Positions 49,694 to 58,514 of a DNA stretch of 64,000 nucleotides are shown here, one piece after another. The stretch's first letter is position 1. Every line of letters starts with the position of its first letter. The DNA comes from Cellulosimicrobium cellulans (GTDB lineage Bacteria; Actinomycetota; Actinomycetes; Actinomycetales; Cellulomonadaceae). The translations under genes were made by a program, and so were the position numbers. Below the pieces are notes generated by a model that saw only the letters and a list, made by a program, of their open reading frames with translations, made no database searches and was not told the origin of the DNA. The stretch lies in NCBI RefSeq assembly GCF_006539945.1, contig NZ_BJNZ01000008.1, positions 93,803-157,802 of the forward strand. Reading direction: 5' to 3'.

Positions 49694-50562
49694 GCGCCAC
49701 GACCCTCGCCCCGGGCGCCACCAGCCCGACGGCGTCCCGCACCTCCCCCTACCGCCTCACCTTCGGCCACGTGCTCCGCTCGGAGTGGATCAAGTTCCGC
49801 TCGCTGCGCTCCACGTGGTGGACGCTCGGCATCACCGTCGCCGTGATGGTCGGCTTCTCCCTCATGTTCGCGGCCGTCGTCTCCTCCGTGAGCTCGGCAG
49901 GCGGCTCGCCCGAGGACATGGGGATGGGGACGACCGACGGCATCGGCGTCATGGTCATCACCGTGGGCTACTCGTTCGCGCAGCTCGCGGTCGCCGTGCT
50001 CGGCGCGCTCACCGTCACGGGCGAGTACTCGACCGGCATGATCCGCTCCACGCTCTCCGCCGTCCCGCGCCGCACCCCCGCGCTCGCGGCGAAGATGATC
50101 GTCGTCGGCGTCGTCACGGCCGTCTCGACCGTCGTCGCCGTCGGGCTGTCCTACCTCGTGACCTACCCGATCCTGTCCGGCAAGGACATGACGGCCGACT
50201 TCTCGTCCGCCGACGACCAGCGCGCCCTGATCGGCGTCGTGCTCTACCTCACCGCGGTCGCGCTGTTCTCCGTCGCGGTCGGCGTCCTGCTCCGCAGCTC
50301 GGCCGGCGCGATCTTCACGCTCGTCGCCGTGTTCTTCGTGCTCTCGATGGTGCTCAACATCGTCATGGGCGTCACGGGAGCCGACTGGGTCCAGACCCTG
50401 ATGAACTCGCTGCCCGCGTCCGCCGGCGAGCAGGTCGTGCTCGGCGGCGGCATGTCGTCCCCGGACGCGATCGGCCCGTGGCCCGGCTTCGCGGTGCTCG
50501 CCGGCTGGACCGCGGCGCTCACCGTCGCCGCGGCCGTCGTGCTCAAGCGCCGGGACGCGTGA
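49690..50562 (+). CDS. ABC-2 type transporter permease
   Basis: 290 aa with six helices. FGHVLRSEWIKFRSLRSTWWTLGITVAVMVGFSL at the N-terminus and VTGEYSTGMIRSTLSAVPRRTPALAAKMIVV are typical of ABC-2 permeases in actinobacterial stress-response exporters. Substrate unknown: an antimicrobial peptide or lipid is plausible given the linked sensor kinase. ATG overlaps the ATPase stop, and the kinase GTG overlaps its stop, giving strict translational coupling. Confidence 0.9.
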   Translation: MSATTLAPGATSPTASRTSPYRLTFGHVLRSEWIKFRSLRSTWWTLGITVAVMVGFSLMFAAVVSSVSSAGGSPEDMGMGTTDGIGVMVITVGYSFAQLAVAVLGALTVTGEYSTGMIRSTLSAVPRRTPALAAKMIVVGVVTAVSTVVAVGLSYLVTYPILSGKDMTADFSSADDQRALIGVVLYLTAVALFSVAVGVLLRSSAGAIFTLVAVFFVLSMVLNIVMGVTGADWVQTLMNSLPASAGEQVVLGGGMSSPDAIGPWPGFAVLAGWTAALTVAAAVVLKRRDA

Positions 50563-52049
50563 CCTCCCGGCCCATCACTCCGCCGACGCCGGACGAGCAG
50601 CCCGCTCGTCCGGCGTCGGCCGTGGCGCGCCCGGAAGCCGCTCCGGGCGCGCTCGCACCGCTGCCGATGCGGCCCGCGCCCGAGCCGTTCACCGAGCTCG
50701 ACGCCCGGCGCCTCGGCCCGGTGCGTCGGTACTTCGCCCGGCACCCCGTCGTCATGGACTGGGTCATCGTCGCGATCTTCGGCGTCCCGGGGGTCCTCTA
50801 CGCGCTCTTCGCCGAGCAGCCCCGCGGCTCGTCGCCGCTGTCGCTCCTGTTCTTCGTCCTCGGCGGGGCGCTCCTGTACTGGCGCCGCCGACGACCCGTC
50901 ACCGTCGCGCTCGGGCTCACCGCACTCGGCGTCCTCGCGATCGCGGTCACCGGCGACACCGCCGGGTTCGAGGTCGCAGCCATGTTCGCGGTGTACGCCG
51001 TCGCGGCCTCGCGCCCGTCGCGCATCGCGTGGCCGGTCCTCGCCATCGTCGTCCTGGCCCTGTCCGCCGCGACCCTCCTCTGGTACGACGTCATCACCAC
51101 CGCCGACGGCGAGGTCCTGCGCCAGAGCGTCGAGCCTGGTCGCGCGACCGTCGACCGCATCGTCGGCATCCTCGTCACGACCGTCCTGTGCCTGATCGCC
51201 CTCGCGATCGGCACCAACGTGCGCGCCCGCCGGCAGCACGTGTCCGACCTCGTCGAGCGGGCCAACTCCATCGCGCGCGACCGCGACCAGCAGGCACAGC
51301 TCGCCGCCGCCGCCGAGCGCACGCGCATCGCGCGCGAGATGCACGACGTCGTCGCGCACTCCCTCACGGTCATGGTCGCCCTCGCTGACGGCGCCAAGGC
51401 GTCGGGCGCCAAGAACCCCGAGCTCGCCGGCCACGCGCTCGACGAGCTCACCGCGACCGGGCGCGCGGCGCTCGCCGACATGCGGCGCGTGCTCGGTGTC
51501 CTGCGCGAGCCCGGCGGCGAGCAGACCGTCCCGCTCGCCCCGGCGCACGAGACGCCCGAGCTCGAGGAGATCGTCGAACGCTTCCGCACCGCCGGCCTGC
51601 CGGTCCGGCTCGTGCGCTCGGGCCCGCAGCCGACGCCCGGGCCGGCGCTGCGCCAGACCGCGCACCGCATCGTCCAGGAGTCGCTGACGAACGTGCTGCG
51701 CTACGCACCCCTGTCCCCGATGGTCCTCGTCGAGGTCTCGCGCCGCGCCGAGCCCGGCGCGGACTGGCTCGAGCTACGGGTCGTCAACCAGGCCGGGCGC
51801 CGCCCCGGCGAGGGCGCGAGCGCCGACGAGCGCGGCCTGCCGCCGTCGGTCGCGGAGCAGCACCCGCCCGGCGTCCCGGTCGGGACGGGCCGCGGCATCA
51901 TCGGGATGCGGGAGAGGGCTGCCGTCTACGGCGGTACGGTGTCGGCGGGGCCGAGCGGCACCGGCTGGGAGGTGCGGGCGAGCCTGCGCCTCGACCTCGA
52001 CCCCGGCCGGGAGACCGGCGGACGCGACGACGGACGGGAACGCACATGA
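50559..52049 (+). CDS. Sensor histidine kinase (NarL/LiaS class)
   Basis: 496 aa. A Pro-rich cytosolic leader of about 65 residues, then four or five helices (about 68-220) with no large extracellular loop, so it probably senses within the membrane. The HisKA_3 domain has the phospho-accepting His near 262 in RTRIAREMHDVVAHSLTVM, and an HATPase_c domain follows (QESLTNVLRYAP, GRGIIGMRERAAVYGG). GTG overlaps the permease stop. It phosphorylates the response regulator encoded next. Confidence 0.93.
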   Translation: MTSRPITPPTPDEQPARPASAVARPEAAPGALAPLPMRPAPEPFTELDARRLGPVRRYFARHPVVMDWVIVAIFGVPGVLYALFAEQPRGSSPLSLLFFVLGGALLYWRRRRPVTVALGLTALGVLAIAVTGDTAGFEVAAMFAVYAVAASRPSRIAWPVLAIVVLALSAATLLWYDVITTADGEVLRQSVEPGRATVDRIVGILVTTVLCLIALAIGTNVRARRQHVSDLVERANSIARDRDQQAQLAAAAERTRIAREMHDVVAHSLTVMVALADGAKASGAKNPELAGHALDELTATGRAALADMRRVLGVLREPGGEQTVPLAPAHETPELEEIVERFRTAGLPVRLVRSGPQPTPGPALRQTAHRIVQESLTNVLRYAPLSPMVLVEVSRRAEPGADWLELRVVNQAGRRPGEGASADERGLPPSVAEQHPPGVPVGTGRGIIGMRERAAVYGGTVSAGPSGTGWEVRASLRLDLDPGRETGGRDDGRERT

Positions 52050-52747
52050 CGGACAGCGGCGCACCGACCCGGGTGCTGCTCGTCGACGACCAGGCCCTGC
52101 TGCGCATGGGCTTCCGCATGATCCTCGCCGCCGAGGACGACATCGAGGTCGTCGGCGAGGCCGGCGACGGCGAGACCGGCATCGCGCAGGCCGCCGCCCT
52201 GCGGCCCGACGTCGTGCTCATGGACGTCCGCATGCCCGGGACGAACGGGATCGAGGCGACCGAGCGCATCGTCGCCGCGCAGCCCGAGTCGCGCGTCATC
52301 ATCCTCACCACGTTCGACCTCGACGAGTACGCGTTCGCCGCGCTGCGCGCCGGCGCGAGCGGGTTCCTGCTCAAGGACGCCAAGCCGGGCGAGCTCGTCG
52401 GGGCCATCCGCGCCGTCGCGAGCGGCGACGCCGCCGTCTCCCCGCGCATCACGCGCCGCATGCTCGAGATGTTCTCGGGCCAGCTCCCCCAGGAGGGCAC
52501 GAACGCCCCCGCCCCCGCCCAGACCGGTCTGCACGACCCCCGGCTCGCCGAGCTCACCGCGCGCGAGCTCGAGGTCTTCGAGGCCCTGGGCGAAGGGCTG
52601 ACGAACGCCGAGATCGCCGAGCGGTTCGTCCTGTCCGAGGCGACGGTCAAGACCCACGTCGGCCGCGTGCTCGGCAAGCTCGGCCTCCGCGACCGCGTCC
52701 AGGCCGTCGTCCTGGCCTACGAGACGGGCGTAGCCCGCCCTTCCTGA
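52046..52747 (+). CDS. LuxR/NarL-family response regulator
   Basis: 233 aa. Receiver domain with the phospho-acceptor Asp near 60 (VVLMDVRMPG), acidic pocket VDDQ, and Lys in FLLKDAKPGEL. The C-terminal LuxR helix-turn-helix is LTARELEVFEALGEGLTNAEIAERFVLSEATVKTHVGRVLGKLGLRDRVQAVVLAYE. ATG overlaps the kinase stop (ATGA). It probably activates its own operon, including the ABC exporter. The repeat block begins 12 bases past its stop. Confidence 0.95.
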   Translation: MTDSGAPTRVLLVDDQALLRMGFRMILAAEDDIEVVGEAGDGETGIAQAAALRPDVVLMDVRMPGTNGIEATERIVAAQPESRVIILTTFDLDEYAFAALRAGASGFLLKDAKPGELVGAIRAVASGDAAVSPRITRRMLEMFSGQLPQEGTNAPAPAQTGLHDPRLAELTARELEVFEALGEGLTNAEIAERFVLSEATVKTHVGRVLGKLGLRDRVQAVVLAYETGVARPS

Positions 52748-52833
52748 GGTCGTCCGCCCGCCCAAGTAGAGGCGTGGTCCGCCCAAGTAGAGGCCTGGTC
52801 GGCGTGTCCGACGGCGGTCTGGTCGCCCTGGGT

Positions 52834-52931
52834 GGCGGGGTGGGTGGTGGTGCCGCGTCTACCATCCGCCGCTCGTTCCTCGCGGCTCCCGCCAGGCCCG
52901 ACCACGACGCGGCACCACCACCCACCCCGCC
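52834..52931. repeat. Perfect 26-bp inverted repeat inside the block
   Basis: Arms 52834-52859 and 52906-52931 are exact reverse complements, separated by 46 bases. It sits within the larger inverted repeat made by the 21-bp units. Confidence 0.85.
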
Positions 52932-53081
52932 CGGCGTCGTCTCACCCTGGTCTTGACCCACCTCGGGCGACCGCCCGCGGTGTCGGCGCAGCCGAGGGCT
53001 GCCGACCGGCGCCTCCTGGGCGAGCGGACGTCGTCGGACCAGGCCTCTACCTCGGCGGACCACGCCTCTACCTCGGCGCGT

Positions 53082-53228
53082 TGGCTCGGGCGAGCCCGAG
53101 CCAGGTGCGGCGATGGCCGAGCGGTGGGGGTGGGCTCGGATGCGCAAGGGCGTCAGAGCGGCGCTCCAAAGACCCACGCCCGAAAGTCCAGGGTGACGGC
53201 GCCGCAGCTCCTAGCCCACCCCCACCGC
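53082..53228. repeat. Further hairpins in the block
   Basis: TGGCTCGGGC-GA-GCCCGAGCCA (53082-53103) is a perfect 10-bp stem. A second pair of arms, 53121-53136 and 53213-53228 (GCGGTGGGGGTGGGCT and its complement), spans 108 bases. Confidence 0.75.
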
Positions 53229-53341
53229 GGACCCGACCCCGCGGGTCTGAAAACCGACCACACCTCTACCTCGGCCGACCAGGGCTCTTCCTCGGTCGAC
53301 CAAGGCTCTACCTCGGTCACTCAGGGCTGTACCTCGGCGGG

Positions 53342-56300
53342 CTACCCCTCCGCGACGGGCTGGGCGGCGGCCTTCTCGGCCTTCTCGGCCTCGGCCTGGG
53401 CGGCGGCCTCCTGCTTGGCCGCCCGCTTCGCCGCGCGCTTCTCGCCGCGGCGCTCGGCGAGCGTGTACAGCACCGGCACGACGACGAGCGTGAGCAGCGT
53501 CGAGCTGAGCAGGCCGCCGATGACGACGAGCGCGAGCGGCTGGGAGATGAACGCACCGCCGCCGGTGATGCCGATCGCCATCGGGGTGAGCGCGAAGATC
53601 GTCGCCGCGGCCGTCATGACGATGGGGCGCAGGCGCTTGCGCGACCCTTCCATGACGGCGTCGTCGAGCGACCGGCCGCGCGCGCGGTACTGGTTGATGA
53701 GGTCGATGAGCACGATCGCGTTCGACACGACGATGCCGACGAGCATGAGCAGGCCGATGAGGGCCGGCACGCCGAGGGGCGTCGCGGTGGCGAGCAGCAG
53801 GAGCAGCGCACCCGTCGCGGCGAACGGGATCGACACGAGCAGGATGAACGGCTGCAGGAGGCTGCGGAACGTCGCGACCATGACGAGGTAGACGATGAGG
53901 ATCGCGACGAGCAGCGCGAGCCCGAGGTCGGCGAACGCGTCGGCCTGGTCGGACGCGACACCGCCGATCTCGACCGTCGCCCCGCCCTCGAGCTCGAGGC
54001 CGTCGATCGCGGTCGTGAGCTCGGTGGTGAGGGCGCCGAGGTCCTGCCCCGCGGGCGTGACGGAGATCGTCGCGCTGCGCTCGCCGTCGACGCGCGTGAT
54101 CGAGGTGGGGACCTCGACCTCGGCGACCTCGGCGACCTGCGTGAGCGGGACCGGCCCGGCCGCGGTGGGCAGCACGACCTGCTCGAGCTCCGCGACCGTC
54201 GCCGGGGCCTCGCCCGCGAGGACACGGACCTGGACCGGACCGTCGCCGAGGTTCACCGTCCCGATCGGCGCGGGCGACATGGCCCCCGCGACCGTCCCGG
54301 CCACCTGCGTCTCGGTGAGCCCGACGGCGGCCGCGGCGTCGCGGTCGACGGTCACCTGGACCGTGGACTGCGCCGCGGCGAGGTTGTTGGTGACCTGCGC
54401 GGCGCCGTCGGCGTCCTCCGCGAGCTCCTGCACGTCCGCGGCCGCGGCCGCGAGGGTGTCGGTGTCGGGGGCGCGCACGACGAGGTCGACCGTCGAGCTG
54501 CCGAACGCGGCGTCCGCCCCGGCGACCTCGATGCCCTCGCTCGACTCCCCGCCCAGCCCGGAGACGGCGTCGCGCACGTCCTCCTGGGCCGCGACGGCGT
54601 CGGCGTCCGCGTCGAGCGTGACGGCGAACGTCGCCGTCGGGGAGCCCCCGCCGCCGAAGAACGCGGCCTCCGGGCCGCCCGCGGTGCCGACCGTCGTCTG
54701 CACGGTCGCGACGCCGTCGACGTCGAGGAGCGCCTGCTCGACGTCGCGCGCGGCGGCGTCCTGCGCCTCGAGCGAGGTGCCGGGCGCGAACGACTCGGTG
54801 ACGGTGAGCGTGTCCTGGCCGGTGTCGCCGAGGAAGTTGGTCTCGAGCCGTGGCACGAGCGCGAGCGTCCCGGCGAGGATCGCGACGGAGACGCCGAGCG
54901 TGATGGCCGGGTGGCGCAGCGCAGCCCGCAGCGTCGGGACGTACCCGCGCTGCCACAGCCCGCGGCGCTCCTTGGCCTCCGCCGTGGCACGGGCGCGCTC
55001 CCCCGCGAGGCGCGCGGCCTCGGGGTCGGCCGGGACGGGCGGGGACTTGATGAACCAGTACGCGAGCACCGGGACGATCGTCAGCGCGACGAACAGCGAT
55101 GCGAGCATCGCGATGGCCACGGTGAGCGCGAAGGGCCGGAACAGCTCGCCGACCATGCCGCCCACGAGGGCGATCGGCAGGAAGACGGCCACGGTCGCCA
55201 CGGTCGAGGCGGTGATCGCGCCCGCGACCTCCTTGACGGCGCCGATGATGGCGCCCACCTTCTCCTCGCCGTACGACAGGTGTCGCTTGATGTTCTCGAT
55301 GACGACGATCGAGTCGTCGACCACGCGGCCGATCGCGACCGTCATGGCGCCGAGCGTGAGGATGTTCAGCGTGTAGCCCGTGGCGTTCATGACGATGAAC
55401 GTCACGAACAGCGACAGCGGGATCGACACGGCCGAGACGAGCGTCGAGCGCAGCGACGCGAGGAACAGCAGGATCACGACGACCGCGAAGAGGAGGCCGA
55501 GCAGACCCTCGGTCGCGAGGCCTTCGATCGACTCCTCGATGAACGGCGCCTGGTCGAACACGACCTCGACGCGCACGTCCTGCGCCTCGAGCACGCCGGA
55601 GAGGTCGTCGACCGCGTCCTGGACGGCGTGCGACACCTCGACCGTGTTGCCCGCGGGTGTCTTGGTGATCGCCACCGCGAGCGCGTTCTCGCCGTCGAGG
55701 CGCGAGTACGACGTCGCGGGCTCGGGTCCCGCGGTCACGGTCGCGACGTCACCGAGCGCGACGGGCGCGGTGCCGGGCGCGGCGGTCGGGGACACGAGCG
55801 GCAGCGCGGCGAGCTCGTCGACGGTCGTGACGGCCGTGCCGACCTGGACGCTGAGGGTCCGGTCGCCGTCGGCGACCGTCCCCGCCGGGATCACGACGCC
55901 GTTGTCCTGGAGGATCGTGGAGACCTGCGCCGGGCTGAGCCCGGCGGCGGCGAGCGCGGCCGGGTCGAGGTCGACCGTGACCTGCTGGTCGGCGATGCCG
56001 CTCACCGCGACGCTGCGCACGCCCTCGACGTCCTCGAGCGCCGGGACGACGCTCGACGTGACGGTGTCGGCGAGCGCCGCGTCGTCCGAGCCGCCGGACA
56101 CCGCGAGCTGGATCACGGGCAGGTCGTCGACGGAGCCCGTCACGACCTGCGGCTCGACGTCCTCGGGGAGCTGGGACTGGAGCCGCGTGATCGCCGTCTG
56201 GAGCTGGGACGCCGCGGCGTCCATGTCGGTGCCGTACGCGAACTGCACGGTCGTCACGGACATGCCCGTCGACGACGTCGACGTGACGTCCTCGACGCCC

Positions 56301-56527
56301 TTGACGGCGCGCGCGGCCGTCTCGACGGGGACGGTCACCTGCTGCTCGACGATCGCCGGGGCAGAGCCCGGGTAGACGCCGACGACGGCGGCGGTGGGGA
56401 TCTGCAGGCTCGGGATGAGCTCCTGCTTGAGCGACCCCATGCTGATGACGCCGAAGATCGCGATCGCGACCGTGGCGAGGGCGACGAGCGCGCGGTTGGC
56501 CAGCGACAGCCGGGCGAGGCGGGACAC
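53342..56527 (-). CDS. RND-family efflux transporter (AcrB/SwrC type)
   Basis: 1061 aa, full RND length, with two repeats of one helix, a large extracytoplasmic domain and five more helices. Marks: LIPSLQIPTAAVVGVYPGSAP, VGRVVDDSIVVIENIKRHLSYG with the proton-relay Asp pair in helix 4, GGMVGELFRPFALTVAIAM, and second-half LVGIVVSNAIVLIDLINQYRARG. The C-terminus is Ala/Lys/Glu-rich. It is a proton-driven exporter of lipophilic compounds. GTG at 56527 has GGAGG upstream. It is divergent from a MarR regulator that probably controls it. Confidence 0.94.
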   Translation of the reverse strand: MSRLARLSLANRALVALATVAIAIFGVISMGSLKQELIPSLQIPTAAVVGVYPGSAPAIVEQQVTVPVETAARAVKGVEDVTSTSSTGMSVTTVQFAYGTDMDAAASQLQTAITRLQSQLPEDVEPQVVTGSVDDLPVIQLAVSGGSDDAALADTVTSSVVPALEDVEGVRSVAVSGIADQQVTVDLDPAALAAAGLSPAQVSTILQDNGVVIPAGTVADGDRTLSVQVGTAVTTVDELAALPLVSPTAAPGTAPVALGDVATVTAGPEPATSYSRLDGENALAVAITKTPAGNTVEVSHAVQDAVDDLSGVLEAQDVRVEVVFDQAPFIEESIEGLATEGLLGLLFAVVVILLFLASLRSTLVSAVSIPLSLFVTFIVMNATGYTLNILTLGAMTVAIGRVVDDSIVVIENIKRHLSYGEEKVGAIIGAVKEVAGAITASTVATVAVFLPIALVGGMVGELFRPFALTVAIAMLASLFVALTIVPVLAYWFIKSPPVPADPEAARLAGERARATAEAKERRGLWQRGYVPTLRAALRHPAITLGVSVAILAGTLALVPRLETNFLGDTGQDTLTVTESFAPGTSLEAQDAAARDVEQALLDVDGVATVQTTVGTAGGPEAAFFGGGGSPTATFAVTLDADADAVAAQEDVRDAVSGLGGESSEGIEVAGADAAFGSSTVDLVVRAPDTDTLAAAAADVQELAEDADGAAQVTNNLAAAQSTVQVTVDRDAAAAVGLTETQVAGTVAGAMSPAPIGTVNLGDGPVQVRVLAGEAPATVAELEQVVLPTAAGPVPLTQVAEVAEVEVPTSITRVDGERSATISVTPAGQDLGALTTELTTAIDGLELEGGATVEIGGVASDQADAFADLGLALLVAILIVYLVMVATFRSLLQPFILLVSIPFAATGALLLLLATATPLGVPALIGLLMLVGIVVSNAIVLIDLINQYRARGRSLDDAVMEGSRKRLRPIVMTAAATIFALTPMAIGITGGGAFISQPLALVVIGGLLSSTLLTLVVVPVLYTLAERRGEKRAAKRAAKQEAAAQAEAEKAEKAAAQPVAEG

Positions 56528-56581
56528 GGAGCCTCCAAGGGTTCCAGGTCGGGTGGGAGACGACGTCGGCGTCGCGGATTT

Positions 56582-56611
56582 CGTTAGCGTAACGCGAAGC
56601 ATCTCGAGATG
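56582..56611. promoter_or_regulatory. Two palindromes between RND and marR genes
   Basis: CGTTA-GCG-TAACG (56582-56594) and the perfect CATCTCGAGATG (56600-56611) lie in the 114-bp divergent gap. Either could be the MarR operator. Confidence 0.55.
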
Positions 56612-56628
56612 GTTCCCGCTCCCACCGA

Positions 56629-56634
56629 TAGAGT
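56629..56634 (+). promoter_or_regulatory. -10 box of marR (leaderless)
   Basis: TAGAGT, seven bases before the GTG at 56642. Confidence 0.55.
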
Positions 56635-56641
56635 CTGCGCC

Positions 56642-57118
56642 GTGACCCACCCCGCCGACGACGACGAGCGCGCGGCGCTCGCGCGGCGCCTCGAGCAGGC
56701 GCAGCGCCGCCTCGCCGACCTGCTCCTCGCCCAGCGGCTCGAGCCGCTGCTCCGCACGACGCTCACGGTCCCCCAGCTCCGCGCGCTCGCCGTGCTCCAG
56801 CTCGACGGCGAGACGAGCTCGCACCGGCTCGCCGACGTGCTCGGCATCTCGCCGGCGACTCTCTCGGGGATCGTGGACCGGCTCGAGGCCGCGGGGATGG
56901 CGACGCGACGGCCGGACCCGCAGGACGGCCGCGTGCGCCTCGTCGCCGCGACGCCGCGCGGTGCGGCGGCCGTGCGCCGGATCGCGGCCCAGGAGGACGA
57001 GCCGCTCACGGACCTGCTCGACCGGCTCGACGTCGACGACCTGCGCGCCCTGACCACGGGCCTCGAAGCGCTCACCGAGGCCGCGCGCGACCTGCGCGCC
57101 GACTCCGCCGAGACGTGA
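56642..57118 (+). CDS. MarR-family regulator divergent to the RND exporter
   Basis: 158 aa winged helix protein: LTVPQLRALAVLQLDGETSSHRLADVLGISPATLSGIVDRLEAAGMATRRPDPQDGRVRLVAATPRG. The recognition helix is about residues 65-80 and the wing holds PDPQDGRVR. It is likely a local repressor of the exporter through the palindromes at 56582. The leaderless GTG is at 56642. Its stop codon lies inside the left arm of a perfect 24-bp hairpin. Confidence 0.92.
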   Translation: MTHPADDDERAALARRLEQAQRRLADLLLAQRLEPLLRTTLTVPQLRALAVLQLDGETSSHRLADVLGISPATLSGIVDRLEAAGMATRRPDPQDGRVRLVAATPRGAAAVRRIAAQEDEPLTDLLDRLDVDDLRALTTGLEALTEAARDLRADSAET

Positions 57119-57166
57119 GGATCCGCCCCCGGGTCGCGAGATCCGGGGGCGGATCCTCACGTCTCG
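57109..57166. terminator. Perfect 24-bp hairpin overlapping the marR stop
   Basis: Arms 57109-57132 and 57143-57166 are exact reverse complements around a 10-base loop. It ends 12 bases before the MFS gene's stop on the other strand. Confidence 0.85.
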
Positions 57167-57178
57167 GGGCCGGCGCCC

Positions 57179-58410
57179 TCAGACCTCGCCCAGCGCCTCC
57201 TCGGGCGTCCCCTCGACGGTGCGCGCGCGGCGGTTCCAGCGCGACCACAGCACGCGCTCGCCGAGCTCGCCCGCCATGCGGTGGCCGAACGCCAGGAAGA
57301 CGGCCACCCCGAGGACGAGCACGCTCGCCCCGAGCCAGAACGGGGCCGTGGCGGAGACCGGGTGCAGCAGGCCCGCGATGACCGGAGCGGGAGCGGCGAA
57401 GCCCCAGCGCACGAGGTTGAACGCGCCGGTCGTCACACGCCGGTCCGGGTCGCCGAGCGCGAGCGACAGGTCGGTGAGGTTCGCGTTCGCGATGCCCATG
57501 AAGACGCCGGCACCCACGAGCACGACGACGGACCACGCCGTCCCGAGGTCGAGCGCCAGCAGGACCAGCGCGGCCAGCACGCCGACGATCGCGACGCCGA
57601 GCGTCTGCACGGCGCCCACGCGGCGGGCGAGGCGGTGCCCGACGACGAGGATCCCCACCGCGAGCCCGACGCCCCACGCGGTGAAGACGAGGCCCAGCGG
57701 CACGACGTCGAGCCCGAGGAAGACGGGCGTGTACCCGAGCACGACGAAGAAGCAGAAGTTGTACGCGGCCGTCACCGCGGCGAGCGCGAGGAAGCCGGGC
57801 TTGCGGAACAGGTGGAAGACCTGGCCGAGCCGCAGGGGCGCGGGCTTCTCGGCCGGGTCCTCGAGACGCGTCACGGAGACGAGCAGCGCGACGAGCATGA
57901 ACACGCCGCACACGAAGAACGGCACGCGCCACGAGATGCCGCCGAGCAGTCCGCCGAGCAGCGGGCCGACGGCGAAGCCGAGACCGACGCACGTCTCGAA
58001 GAGCTCGACGACCCACTCGCGGTCGTTCGCGAGCGAGACGAGCAGGACCATCGCGGTCGCGAAGAACATCGCGTTGCCGAGGCCCCACAGGCCGCGCAGC
58101 GCGCGAGCTGGCCGATGCTCGTGCTCAGCGCCGCGAGCACCGCGGCGACGGCGACGAGGCTCACGCCGGTCGCGAGGATCTTCTTGTAGCCGAAGCGCCC
58201 CGTGGCCATGACGGCGGGGATCATGCCGAGCGCCATGACGGCGATGTACGCCGTGAAGAGGAGCTCGATCTGCCACGTCGAGGCGCCGATCTCCTCGCCG
58301 ATGACCGGCAGGATCGGGTCGACGACGGCGATGCCGGCGATCGCGAAGAACGCCGTGAGGGCGGTCGCGTAGATGGCGGTGCGGTGCGGTTCGTTGCGCG
58401 GGGAGGCCAC
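57179..58410 (-). pseudogene. MFS transporter with a single-base frameshift
   Basis: About 410 aa if joined. The first part, from GTG at 58410, reads NEPHRTAIYATALTAFFAIAGIAVVDPILPVIGEEIGASTWQIELLFTAYIAVMALGMIPAV and so on to LSTSIGQLA near 58105. The rest continues in another frame as LRGLWGLGNAMFFATAMVLLVSLAND to the stop at 57179. Both parts fit one 12-helix major-facilitator drug exporter. One base seems missing in the GCGCGCG run at about 58096-58107. It is either a real inactivation or a sequencing error. It is divergent from a MarR gene that probably regulates it. Confidence 0.8.
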
Positions 58411-58475
58411 TGGGTCGAGCTTCCTGATCGGGGGACGGAGAGGTCGCCGGGCCGCATGGCCGTGGCGGCAGGATT

Positions 58476-58508
58476 TACCTGTATGTGACAGGTATATATC
58501 TGTAGACT
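58476..58508. promoter_or_regulatory. MarR operator and -10 box in the MFS/marR gap
   Basis: TACCTGT-ATGTG-ACAGGTA (58476-58494) is a perfect 7-bp inverted repeat. TAGACT (58503-58508) ends six bases before the marR ATG at 58515. Confidence 0.65.
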
Positions 58509-58514
58509 ACACCC

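Larger units (their letters stand above)
52759..53339. repeat. Gene-free block with eight 21-bp units and nested inverted repeats
   Basis: Unit consensus (plus) GACCANGSCTCTACCTCGGYC. Inverted units lie at 52759-52779 and 52780-52800. Direct units lie at 53037-53057 and 53058-53078, and at 53256-53276, 53277-53297, 53298-53318 and 53319-53339. The first two groups form the outer arms of a large inverted repeat. The last unit ends three bases before the stop codon of the RND gene. No credible gene lies in the 594-bp gap. Confidence 0.9.

Noticed and set aside
52759..53339. CRISPR array
   Set aside because: Units are contiguous without unique spacers, too few, partly inverted, and there are no cas genes.
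52832..56587. A 1251-codon plus-strand open frame over the RND gene
   Set aside because: It is antisense to a clear RND transporter, is full of Arg/Asp/Gly repeats and starts inside the repeat block.
57179..58276. MFS protein starting with its own Met at 58276
   Set aside because: The first 55 or so residues of this frame are Arg/His-rich nonsense; the true N-terminus lies in the other frame, hence a frameshift.
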